A stretch of 5,892 nt of DNA, taken from contig CALFYL010000168.1 of the NCBI GenBank assembly GCA_937952135.1, positions 1-5,892 on the forward strand, given 5' to 3'. A model generated the notes under the pieces. That model worked only from the letters and a program-made list of their open reading frames with translations, did not search any database and was not told the origin of the DNA. The stretch comes from an uncultured Planctomycetia bacterium (GTDB lineage Bacteria; Planctomycetota; UBA1135; GCA-002686595). Of this stretch, positions 1 to 5,892 are shown piece after piece; the first letter of the stretch is position 1, and each line of letters begins with the position of its first letter. The position numbers and the translations under genes were made by a program.

Positions 1-177
1 CCGCCGCGGTACGTTTTGAGCGCGGGTCAGGTGCTGACAGTCCGATGATTGCGGTCATGGCGAGTCCATGCCAGAGGCGAAAATCAGTTGATCTTCAGCT
101 CCCATCTTCGCATCGGAAGAAAATTTCGTGACCTCACAAGCTCACTTTTCAGATTTTGCCCCGGACTGCAGGAACAC

Positions 178-3100
178 CTACCCGTCTTTTCTTAGCATGA
201 GCGCTACGCTTGCAGTGAACTCGGGGCCTCCATTGCTGATAATTAGTTCGCCGGAAAGACTCAAGGCACGAGCGCTCAACGTCCCTCTCACATTGACCGG
301 CGTCTTCGTCGCGGCCCTTCGGCCGCTAGGCTGTTTTCCCACGCCCTCGTCTCGCTCCAGTACAATGCGGCCCCTTCTGTAGGTCATGTGGAACCGCCGT
401 CGAGCGTATCCCTCGATATGCAGATCTACCACCAAGATGTTGTCCCGTGAATCTAGTACTTCTGCGCGGATTACATGCGTGGCCGTGCCGCTCTCTGTAT
501 ATGAACCGGTCCACACGGACCCGACGGGAAGCAGATTTGCGACACTGCCTACCGATCTACTCGCCAGGCCATAGAGTGGCTCCAGTCGTTGCTCCAGCGT
601 ATCTCCATCCACGGTGCCAGTGAGCGACGCAAACGCCTGTTCGTACCAGTAAATGGCTCGACCTGCAGCGCGTGACTGCTCAACCGGATTAAGCTGCGAG
701 ACAATGTTCTCCCATAGTTGGCCGATTTTTTGGAGCTCTTTTGCGTTCAGAGACTTGCCGCTGGCAGCCATGTCTTTCAGCGCAATCGCACGCAGATCCT
801 TTTCTTTGGATTGCGCAAGCCTCTTGAGTCCAGCATCGAAGTCTCCAAGTAGAAAACAAAGATAGCGTCCTGCAGCCAAGCTCAGGCGCGGATTCTCGGG
901 GTCAAATCTGAGTGCGTTCAGCGCCTTCTGGCCTGTCAACGCCAGATCTGCTTCCAAGTACAGATTCGATGCACGCTCCTTGCGTTGGCCACTTCCAATT
1001 CGCTCAATCGCTGAGCGCACTTGGACCGAGCACAGAGCAGTAGCTATTGTGGCATCCGCTGCATCCAATCCGCCTTCTATCCAATCGAGAGTAGCATCAA
1101 GGCCGTGCTCTGACGTGCAATTGACAATTTGGTACTCAAGCGTATCGGCCTGGAATTTCTGAGCATTTATGCTATAGAGCGTGCACATATGGCACACCGT
1201 CTCCCAGGCCGCGCTCAAGGCACACGATTGTATCCATAGCATTCTCGCTTGATCAAGGTAGACGAAGCGCCCTACAGGATCGTTGTTTAGCGAGTCCGCT
1301 TTGTCGCGCAGGATCCGGGCCAGCCGATCGGCATTCTGTGCGCTGGCATCATCGTATTCGGTTCGGTACGCATTCTTTAGCAGCTGAATCTTCTGCTGTT
1401 GTTCTTTGGATTCTGGTATTGGCCGCAGGCGCGCAGACTCGTCAGCCGCTCCATCGATCACTTGAAATTTGTTGTCGTGAATCTGGTCAGTTGAAGTTCT
1501 CGCGAGGTCAGCGGTGGATTCTGTTGTTTGCTTGGTAACTACCAGGTCGACGCTGGAACGGTTCCCTGCCTTGTCGGTGGCCGACACCGTCGTGACATGA
1601 GACTCACCGGCGAGCGCACCCGCTGCGGCGATCAGTCTCAAGCCGCCATCCTGGTCCACCTGCAGCACTTCGCCGTTAGCCGTCACGTTCGTGAGGTGCT
1701 TGTCGGACACCCTCAACCGGACGTCGACGCCTGCGTCAAGCGTCGTGAACTCGATTCGATCGCCGTCGATCTTGATCTCCGGTTCGGTGTTGTCGATCAC
1801 CAGAGACCGTGCCTCCCGTGTTCGATGTCCAGCGGCGTCCGTGGCGATGACGATTAACTTACGCTCGCCTTCGGGCAAGGACTCCAGCGACAAGCTCCAT
1901 GCGCCGGATGCGTCCGAATTCGTAGTGACGCCCTCGCAGGTCACCTTTACTCCGCTGGCATCCTCCACCTTGCCGGCCAACTTGATCGGCGTACGTACGA
2001 TTGTGCTTTCGGCCGGACTCGTTACGGTCATTTGGGGGGCCTTCGTGTCCACCGTCAACGCGAAGGGCATCGATACCACCAGCCCGTCGTCCTCCATGAC
2101 GGAGAGGGTGAGCTTGTTAGGTCCTTCGTTCAGGCCATCGATTGCAACATGAAACTCTCCGGTCTCGGACTTCTCCGCCCGCTTGCCATTTATGGCGATC
2201 TCGCCCTTGATGGTGCGCGGAACAGATCCCTTTATCGTGTAGCTCGAAGCGTCGACGACCGAGCCGAGCTTGGGGCTCGTGAGAAGGGCCATGCGTTGTA
2301 GATCCTCGCTCGCTATGCGCTCCGCCTTCGCTAGCGTTGACTGGGTCGCGGAGTTCGGCGCGAGCTCGTGCGCGCGTCGCGCAGAGCGAGTGGCGTTCCA
2401 GGAGTCTTGTTGTTGGATCAGGTCTTCGGCGCGCAGTCGGCATGCGTCCCTCAGTAACTCGTGAAGACCAAGTCGCTCGGGATCCTGCTGCAGCACGTAC
2501 TCCAGACCCACGATGCCTTCCCGACGCTGCGCTGGCGACTGCACTTTGACCAGTGCGTCGCGGTAGTACTGTTCGAGCCTTTGCGCGGCGGCCTGAGCGT
2601 TCCGCGCCCCCTCGAAGTGCTGCCAAGCGAAGAAGCAAACAGCCGCCGCGATCGTCATGAGCGCCACGGAGACGGTCAATTGCTTTGCGCTAGAGACTCT
2701 TGACCGACGCCTACGTGAAGGCGATTGCCCGCGCGAGTCAGCGATGTTCTGCACGGCTCTGCGCACATCGGAGATCGCCTGGTACCGCCGCGAGGGCGAC
2801 TTCTGCATCGCCTTAGACACCACTCCGTCGAACCGCGGATCAACATCGACCACTCTGGACGGCAGTTCGAACTTGCCAAGCGGCAGTTCGCCGGTGAGCA
2901 GTTCGTAGAGCACCACACCGAGCGAGTAGATGTCCGCGCGGTGGTCGACATCCTTCGGAGTCTCCAACTGCTCGGGAGCCATGTAGTGTGGCGTGCCGAG
3001 CTGCAGAAACGATTGAGTCAGCTTGGGATCGACGCGATCGCTCGCGAGCATCTTGGCGAGGCCGAAGTCGGCGACCTTCAGCCGCCCGTCGACTCCGATG

Positions 3101-3666
3101 AGGATGTTCTCGGGCTTGATGTCTCGGTGCACGATCCCCTGCTGGTGCGCGTACTCGAGCGCCCAACAGATCTGGGTGACCATCGGCAGCGCCTGGGCGG
3201 GGGAGAGCCGCCCCTGCTCCAGCAGTTCACGCAAATTCGCGCCGTCCACGTACTCCATGATCAACCAGTAGTACGGACCCGATTTGCCAGCATCGTGGAC
3301 CGTCACGATGTTGTCGTGCGAGAGCTGCGCGAGCGCCTGCCCCTCGCGCGCGAATCGCTGCTCGAACGCAGCGTCGAAGCGCTTGGGGGCCCAGAGCAGC
3401 TTCAGTGCGACGGTGCGCCCGAGCCCGCGCTGGCGCGCCTCGAACACCGCGCCCATCCCGCCCTGACCGATCATCCGAAGGATCTGGAGGTGCGGGAAAA
3501 GCGGCTGGATCTCCTCAGCGGAGGGCGGAGCTTCAGTTCCGTCGCCGGACGATTCGGCTCGGGCTTCCGACTCCCCCACGCCGACCGCGAGCATGCATTT
3601 GGGGCACATGCCAAGGGGGCTATCGGCAGGGATCGCGGCGGAGCAGGTGGGGCACAAGTTGGTCAT
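178..3666 (-). CDS. Membrane-anchored receptor Ser/Thr protein kinase with zinc ribbon, Ig-like domains and planctomycete-type C-terminal module
   Basis: This gene encodes a 1162-residue Hanks-type Ser/Thr kinase. Residues 1-24 form a zinc ribbon (C5, C8, C21, C24). The kinase domain spans about 60-312 and keeps every key residue: glycine loop GQGGMG (67-72), Lys89, helix-C Glu108, HRD (180-182) with Lys184 and Asn187, DFG (200-202) and APE (230-232), so it should be active. An Arg-rich stretch (318-328) precedes one membrane helix (about 330-349), which places the kinase inside and the rest outside. Outside are a helical segment (355-460), three Ig-like domains (about 464-540, 543-626, 628-712), a helical TPR-like module (about 755-1033) and a beta-rich end (about 1048-1160). 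The helical module resembles one I recall from planctomycete proteins. The ATG at 3666 follows a GAGAGGA site and the protein begins directly with the ribbon. The gene lies 54 bp after a sigma factor gene and has its own ECF-like promoter. GC falls sharply beyond about residue 705. The signal sensed and the substrates are unknown. Confidence 0.97.
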   Translation of the reverse strand: MTNLCPTCSAAIPADSPLGMCPKCMLAVGVGESEARAESSGDGTEAPPSAEEIQPLFPHLQILRMIGQGGMGAVFEARQRGLGRTVALKLLWAPKRFDAAFEQRFAREGQALAQLSHDNIVTVHDAGKSGPYYWLIMEYVDGANLRELLEQGRLSPAQALPMVTQICWALEYAHQQGIVHRDIKPENILIGVDGRLKVADFGLAKMLASDRVDPKLTQSFLQLGTPHYMAPEQLETPKDVDHRADIYSLGVVLYELLTGELPLGKFELPSRVVDVDPRFDGVVSKAMQKSPSRRYQAISDVRRAVQNIADSRGQSPSRRRRSRVSSAKQLTVSVALMTIAAAVCFFAWQHFEGARNAQAAAQRLEQYYRDALVKVQSPAQRREGIVGLEYVLQQDPERLGLHELLRDACRLRAEDLIQQQDSWNATRSARRAHELAPNSATQSTLAKAERIASEDLQRMALLTSPKLGSVVDASSYTIKGSVPRTIKGEIAINGKRAEKSETGEFHVAIDGLNEGPNKLTLSVMEDDGLVVSMPFALTVDTKAPQMTVTSPAESTIVRTPIKLAGKVEDASGVKVTCEGVTTNSDASGAWSLSLESLPEGERKLIVIATDAAGHRTREARSLVIDNTEPEIKIDGDRIEFTTLDAGVDVRLRVSDKHLTNVTANGEVLQVDQDGGLRLIAAAGALAGESHVTTVSATDKAGNRSSVDLVVTKQTTESTADLARTSTDQIHDNKFQVIDGAADESARLRPIPESKEQQQKIQLLKNAYRTEYDDASAQNADRLARILRDKADSLNNDPVGRFVYLDQARMLWIQSCALSAAWETVCHMCTLYSINAQKFQADTLEYQIVNCTSEHGLDATLDWIEGGLDAADATIATALCSVQVRSAIERIGSGQRKERASNLYLEADLALTGQKALNALRFDPENPRLSLAAGRYLCFLLGDFDAGLKRLAQSKEKDLRAIALKDMAASGKSLNAKELQKIGQLWENIVSQLNPVEQSRAAGRAIYWYEQAFASLTGTVDGDTLEQRLEPLYGLASRSVGSVANLLPVGSVWTGSYTESGTATHVIRAEVLDSRDNILVVDLHIEGYARRRFHMTYRRGRIVLERDEGVGKQPSGRRAATKTPVNVRGTLSARALSLSGELIISNGGPEFTASVALMLRKDG

Positions 3667-3674
3667 GGGTTGGG

Positions 3675-3681
3675 TCCTCTC
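3675..3681 (-). promoter_or_regulatory. Ribosome binding site of the kinase gene
   Basis: On the minus strand GAGAGGA lies just before the kinase ATG, with 9 bases between the GAGG core and the start codon. It supports 3666 as the start. The leader from the proposed -10 box to the ATG is only 21 bases, so the site would fall in a very short 5' UTR. Confidence 0.6.
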
Positions 3682-3687
3682 GCGGGG

Positions 3688-3726
3688 GTCACGAGCGGTG
3701 TGCGTTCGGGTTACAGGAATTCAGTC
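3688..3726 (-). promoter_or_regulatory. ECF-type promoter of the kinase gene, overlapping the sigma gene stop codon
   Basis: Reading the minus strand, GACTGAATTCC is followed at once by TGTAAC (3715-3710), then exactly 16 bp, then CGTGAC (3693-3688), 21 bp before the kinase ATG. A box containing AAC at -35 and one containing CGT at -10, about 16 bp apart, is the usual layout for ECF sigma promoters. The same block with the same spacing lies before the methyltransferase-like gene at 5326-5365; about 32 of 40 aligned positions agree. The upstream part covers the last codon and TGA stop of the sigma factor gene. Promoter function is inferred from this repetition and geometry. Confidence 0.7.
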
Positions 3727-4476
3727 GGATCCCGAAGCGCCGAGGGCTCCCATCAGCACCCCGAACTCGGCGTCAGCGTCGTCGGGGTTCTCGACGGTGG
3801 ATCGCAGTTCGGCGCGGAGCGCCTTGCGATAGCTCGCCTTGAGGCGATGCGCCGCGACCTTGATCGCTCCCTCCGTCGTGCCGAGTTGCGCGGCGAGGGC
3901 GGCGTAGCCTTGCCCGCCCGCGCCAGGTGCGAGGGTGTGCTTGAGGGCTTCGAAGACGCGGCGACCGTTGCGACGCGCGTACTCGTGCTCGACCGTGGCG
4001 ATGGCCCTCGCCAGCACTTCGAGCGCCCACGCGCGCTGGAACAACTGCGCGGGATCGAGCTCTCGATTCGGGATGCGCTCCCAGCGCTGCTCGGCCTCCA
4101 ACTCATCGAAGGTGACCGCGCGCAGGTCGCCGCCGCGCTTCTTCGCCGACTGGCGCTCGCGCAAGTGGCCGATGTGGAACTCCAGCGCGGTGCGCAGCCA
4201 GTCGCGGAAGCGGCCGCGTCCCGCATCCGCAGACTCCAAGCGGTGCTTCTCGATGATGTCGATGAGCAGCCCTTGGACGATGTCGACGGCGTCGGCGGGC
4301 TGCGTGCGGAGCCGTCGCACGTAGGCGTACATCGGCCACCAGTACGCGCGACACAGGTCCTCCAGCGCTTCCTTGGAGCCGGCTTCGTCGCGCGCCGACG
4401 CTCGCGCGACCATGCTCCAGCGCGTGGTGCGAAACGGCGCTTTCGAGCGCTCGCCACGCGGGTCTCTAGGACACAT
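3721..4476 (-). CDS. ECF sigma factor, planctomycete TRWS type
   Basis: This gene encodes a 251-residue extracytoplasmic-function sigma factor that would direct RNA polymerase to a limited promoter set. The signature TTRWSMV is at 17-23. Region 2 covers about 36-102 and includes YWWPMYAYVRR (45-55) and the core-binding stretch DAVDIVQG (62-69). A KKRGG motif is at 112-116. Region 4 is at about 185-224, with the helix-turn-helix YAALAAQLGTTEGAIKVAAHRLK. No anti-sigma factor gene is adjacent; the partner gene is the kinase 54 bp downstream, and planctomycetes are known for ECF sigma genes linked to Ser/Thr kinases. The start is uncertain: a GTG at 4533 would add 19 Arg-rich residues, and neither start has a clear ribosome binding site. 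I prefer the ATG at 4476 because the TRWS motif usually lies near the N-terminus. I see no copy of the neighbours' ECF-like promoter before this gene, so it may use another promoter or read-through from the gene 171 bp upstream. Confidence 0.92.
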   Translation of the reverse strand: MCPRDPRGERSKAPFRTTRWSMVARASARDEAGSKEALEDLCRAYWWPMYAYVRRLRTQPADAVDIVQGLLIDIIEKHRLESADAGRGRFRDWLRTALEFHIGHLRERQSAKKRGGDLRAVTFDELEAEQRWERIPNRELDPAQLFQRAWALEVLARAIATVEHEYARRNGRRVFEALKHTLAPGAGGQGYAALAAQLGTTEGAIKVAAHRLKASYRKALRAELRSTVENPDDADAEFGVLMGALGASGSD

Positions 4477-4647
4477 GGCGGCGAGAGGGCGTCGACTCTC
4501 CGGGCCGAGTGCGCAAGCCCAGCGTCCGCGCACCGATCGGTACGAGAGGACTCGGAGATAGAGCGGCGTGTAGCGAGCGACTCATACTTCGCGTCCGACG
4601 GGCAAGGTCGATGCGCGAGTGCGTTTGGGAACGGCCGGGAGGGTATC

Positions 4648-5307
4648 TCACCAGGGATTACCCCGTCCATCCTGGAGCGGAGTCGGATGACCCCGCGTAG
4701 GGTCCGCTGCGACGCTGCCACCGAAGAGCCGGGCTCGGAGATTTGCGCCCCACCGCGGCGTCGGGAGCGTGCTCCACGCTCGCAACAAATCGACCCGGTA
4801 TTCGCTGCCGAGTTGCCGCACGCCGGGCCGCAGACGCGCCTCTGCACGAACGACTCCGTCGAAGGTGACCGCCATCACGACGGCGGTGATGCACTGGATC
4901 GAGTGCCACCCCAGGAGCGGAAAGGTGCAGAAACCGAGCATGTAGGCGCGATAGAAGGGATGCGCAAGGAAGCCCAGGGGGCGGATCGTCGCGACAGTTT
5001 GAAGGACGCCGCCGCTCGGTCGCGTGACGTGGGTCTCGGTCAGAGCCGGCGACATCGCCTGCCAGAAGATGCGGTTGACAGCGGCGAGCAGCACGATCGC
5101 GATCGCGAGTTCGACCGTCGTGGGCGTCGCGTTCGGGAACACGCACAGCCACCCGTGAGTCGCCAGCGACGCGAGCGCGGCAGCGAGGACCACGGCGTCG
5201 ACGACCCGCTGCGGGCCGGCTCGAAAGTGCAGGATCATCGCGGCGGCGAACTGTCCCACGGTGGCGAGGGCGATCAGTTGAGCAAGAACATGTAGTGCGG
5301 TGTGCAT
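4648..5307 (-). CDS. Integral membrane protein, ICMT/phospholipid methyltransferase-like
   Basis: This is a 219-residue hydrophobic protein with likely membrane segments at about 5-28, 33-55, 62-81 and a helical pair within 118-150. After them comes a pattern typical of the isoprenylcysteine carboxyl methyltransferase and phospholipid methyltransferase superfamily: a HPFYRA motif (116-121), then RAEARL (154-159), then LGSEYRVDLL (166-175) and a final proline-containing segment. In that family these parts bind S-adenosylmethionine and shape the membrane active site. The usual acidic pair before the L is reduced here to one Glu (E156), so activity is not assured and the substrate is unknown. 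The last 30 residues look disordered. The ATG at 5307 is chosen over an upstream ATG at 5460 because a GGAGG site sits 6 bases before it, an ECF-like promoter lies in between, and the 51 extra residues would be Arg-rich and unlike the family. It shares its promoter block with the kinase gene. Confidence 0.65.
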   Translation of the reverse strand: MHTALHVLAQLIALATVGQFAAAMILHFRAGPQRVVDAVVLAAALASLATHGWLCVFPNATPTTVELAIAIVLLAAVNRIFWQAMSPALTETHVTRPSGGVLQTVATIRPLGFLAHPFYRAYMLGFCTFPLLGWHSIQCITAVVMAVTFDGVVRAEARLRPGVRQLGSEYRVDLLRAWSTLPTPRWGANLRARLFGGSVAADPTRGHPTPLQDGRGNPW

Positions 5308-5313
5308 GGGGGG

Positions 5314-5320
5314 CCTCCAG
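5314..5320 (-). promoter_or_regulatory. Ribosome binding site of the methyltransferase-like gene
   Basis: On the minus strand CTGGAGG is followed by six C residues and then ATG. GGAGG at 6 bases is a strong Shine-Dalgarno match and fixes the start at 5307 rather than 5460. Confidence 0.75.
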
Positions 5321-5325
5321 CCACG

Positions 5326-5365
5326 GTCACGACCGATTGGACTGCGGGTTACACGGAATCCAGTC
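5326..5365 (-). promoter_or_regulatory. ECF-type promoter of the methyltransferase-like gene
   Basis: Reading the minus strand, GACTGGATTCCG is followed by TGTAAC (5353-5348), exactly 16 bp, and CGTGAC (5331-5326), 18 bp before the ATG. It matches the block before the kinase gene in the upstream GACTGRATTCC, the -35-like TGTAACCCG and the -10-like TCGTGACC, while the 12 bp in the middle of the spacer are largely different, as expected if only the boxes are under selection. The -35 box is also flanked by 6-bp inverted arms (GGACTG at 5339-5344, CAGTCC at 5361-5366) that the kinase copy lacks. Function as a promoter is inferred. Confidence 0.7.
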
Positions 5366-5561
5366 CGAGCGCCGTAGCTCGCGCGCCGCTTCGCTGGGCC
5401 GAGAAGAGAGTCCAGACTTCGGCGTCGCCGAGTTGGACGGCGCGGGCAGGGAGTCGTCACGCTCGTCGGTTGCTCTCGCGTTTCTGCTGTCGGCGCATGA
5501 CAATCCGCGCCCCTTCCCGTCTGAGCGGATCCCGCCGCTCACTATCGCGCCGGCCCGCCGC

Positions 5562-5892
5562 ATGCCCGATGACCTGCTTGCCAAGTCCCTCGACGGACTC
5601 CCTGATCCGCGCCGCTCGCTGGACTTGCTCGCCCTGGCTCAAGCGGGCGATCGCCAAGCGCTCGAGGACCTGCTCGGCCGCTATCAGGAGCGCATCCGCC
5701 GCATCGTGCGGATCCAGCTCGGCGCATCGCCGCTGAGGCGCGACTACGACTCGATGGACATCGTCCAGAGCACGTTCCGCGCGGCGCTGCCAAAGATCGG
5801 CGACCTGAAGCCACGCAGCGCGGCCGGCTTGCTGCAGTGGCTCGCGCTGATCGCGACCAACCAACTCCGCGACGCCCACGCCGCGCAGCACG
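5562..5892 (+). CDS. ECF sigma factor, second type, N-terminal part (runs off the window)
   Basis: The reading frame from the ATG at 5562 stays open to the window edge, giving 110 residues that cover sigma region 2. LALAQAGDRQALEDLLGRY (23-41) is a typical region 2.1 start. DSMDIVQSTF (63-72) is the core polymerase binding segment, and LLQWLALIATNQLRD (90-104) is the promoter-melting and -10 recognition part. This style resembles the Planctomycetaceae-specific sigma-70 subfamily and is clearly different from the TRWS-type sigma factor nearby. Region 4 is beyond the edge, so completeness cannot be judged. In the core-binding motif the Glu that usually follows the Gln (QETF) is Ser here. No Shine-Dalgarno site is visible before the ATG and no upstream in-frame ATG improves the start. 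It is divergent from the methyltransferase-like gene, with 254 bp between them. Confidence 0.88.
   Translation, partial: MPDDLLAKSLDGLPDPRRSLDLLALAQAGDRQALEDLLGRYQERIRRIVRIQLGASPLRRDYDSMDIVQSTFRAALPKIGDLKPRSAAGLLQWLALIATNQLRDAHAAQH

Noticed and set aside
126..133. TCGTGACC on the plus strand, identical to the -10-like box
   Set aside because: There is no TGTAAC-like box 16 bp upstream, and no supported gene follows on that strand.
119..150. Possible hairpin downstream of the kinase gene (GTGA/TCAC with A- and T-rich flanks)
   Set aside because: Only four paired bases plus a mismatched flank and no T-run after the stem on the minus strand; not enough for a terminator.
4641..4663. Inverted repeat GGGTA/TACCC around the stop codon of the methyltransferase-like gene
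   Set aside because: A 5-bp stem with no T-run; too weak to call a terminator or operator.
3753..4847. Minus-strand open frame of 364 codons overlapping the sigma factor gene in another frame
   Set aside because: The translation is dominated by Arg, Ser and Ala and has no family motif, whereas the frame at 3721-4476 has full ECF sigma signatures.
2725..5295. Plus-strand open frame of 856 codons opposite the kinase, sigma factor and methyltransferase-like genes
   Set aside because: It is antisense to three genes with clear protein motifs, its translation is rich in Arg, Gly and Asp with no recognisable domain, and long antisense frames are common in GC-rich DNA.
5327..5584. Minus-strand 85-codon frame whose end (RRSDWIPC) aligns in DNA with the sigma factor end (GSD stop), suggesting a decayed sigma gene
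   Set aside because: The similarity covers only the promoter block; upstream of it the translation shows no resemblance to the sigma C-terminus, so shared regulation explains it better.
5457..5891. Minus-strand open frame opposite the second sigma factor
   Set aside because: The plus strand encodes unmistakable sigma region 2 here; the minus frame is a shadow.

Overview
The window looks like a chromosomal fragment of a GC-rich planctomycete (Planctomycetota). This rests on three things visible in the translations. The first is an ECF sigma factor with the N-terminal 'TTRWS' signature. The second is a large membrane-anchored Ser/Thr kinase with an N-terminal zinc ribbon. The third is the kinase's C-terminal module, with a 'GRYLCFLLGDFDAGLKRLA' stretch and a later 'RAIYWYEQA' stretch, a pattern I recall from many planctomycete proteins. 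The phylum call is inference from recall, not from a search.

Layout, right to left along the minus strand: a small integral membrane protein resembling the isoprenylcysteine carboxyl methyltransferase (ICMT)/phospholipid methyltransferase family (5307-4648); an ECF sigma factor (4476-3721); and a 1162-residue Ser/Thr kinase (3666-178). On the plus strand, divergent from the methyltransferase-like gene, a second ECF sigma factor of a different type starts at 5562 and runs off the right edge. Bases 1-177 lie downstream of the kinase and show no gene or convincing terminator.

The most notable signal is regulatory. The kinase gene and the methyltransferase-like gene are preceded by nearly the same 39-40 bp block: GACTGRATTCC, then TGTAACCCG, then TCGTGACC. 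The TGTAAC and CGTGAC boxes are exactly 16 bp apart in both, and each block sits 18-21 bp before a start codon that has its own ribosome binding site. This has the geometry of an ECF-type promoter and suggests both genes are switched on by the same ECF sigma factor, plausibly the one encoded between them. The kinase copy overlaps the stop codon of that sigma gene, so the kinase probably has its own promoter as well as any read-through.

The kinase is a one-pass membrane receptor: zinc ribbon and active-looking kinase domain inside, one transmembrane helix, then about 810 residues outside made of three Ig-like domains, a helical TPR-like module and a beta-rich C-terminal domain. Base composition drops clearly near the end of the third Ig-like domain (roughly 63-70% GC in the kinase part, about 45-60% beyond), which suggests the sensor end has a different history from the kinase end. 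Working model (inference): an outside signal is sensed by the C-terminal module, the kinase domain acts inside, and the linked sigma factor drives a small regulon that includes the kinase and a membrane enzyme.
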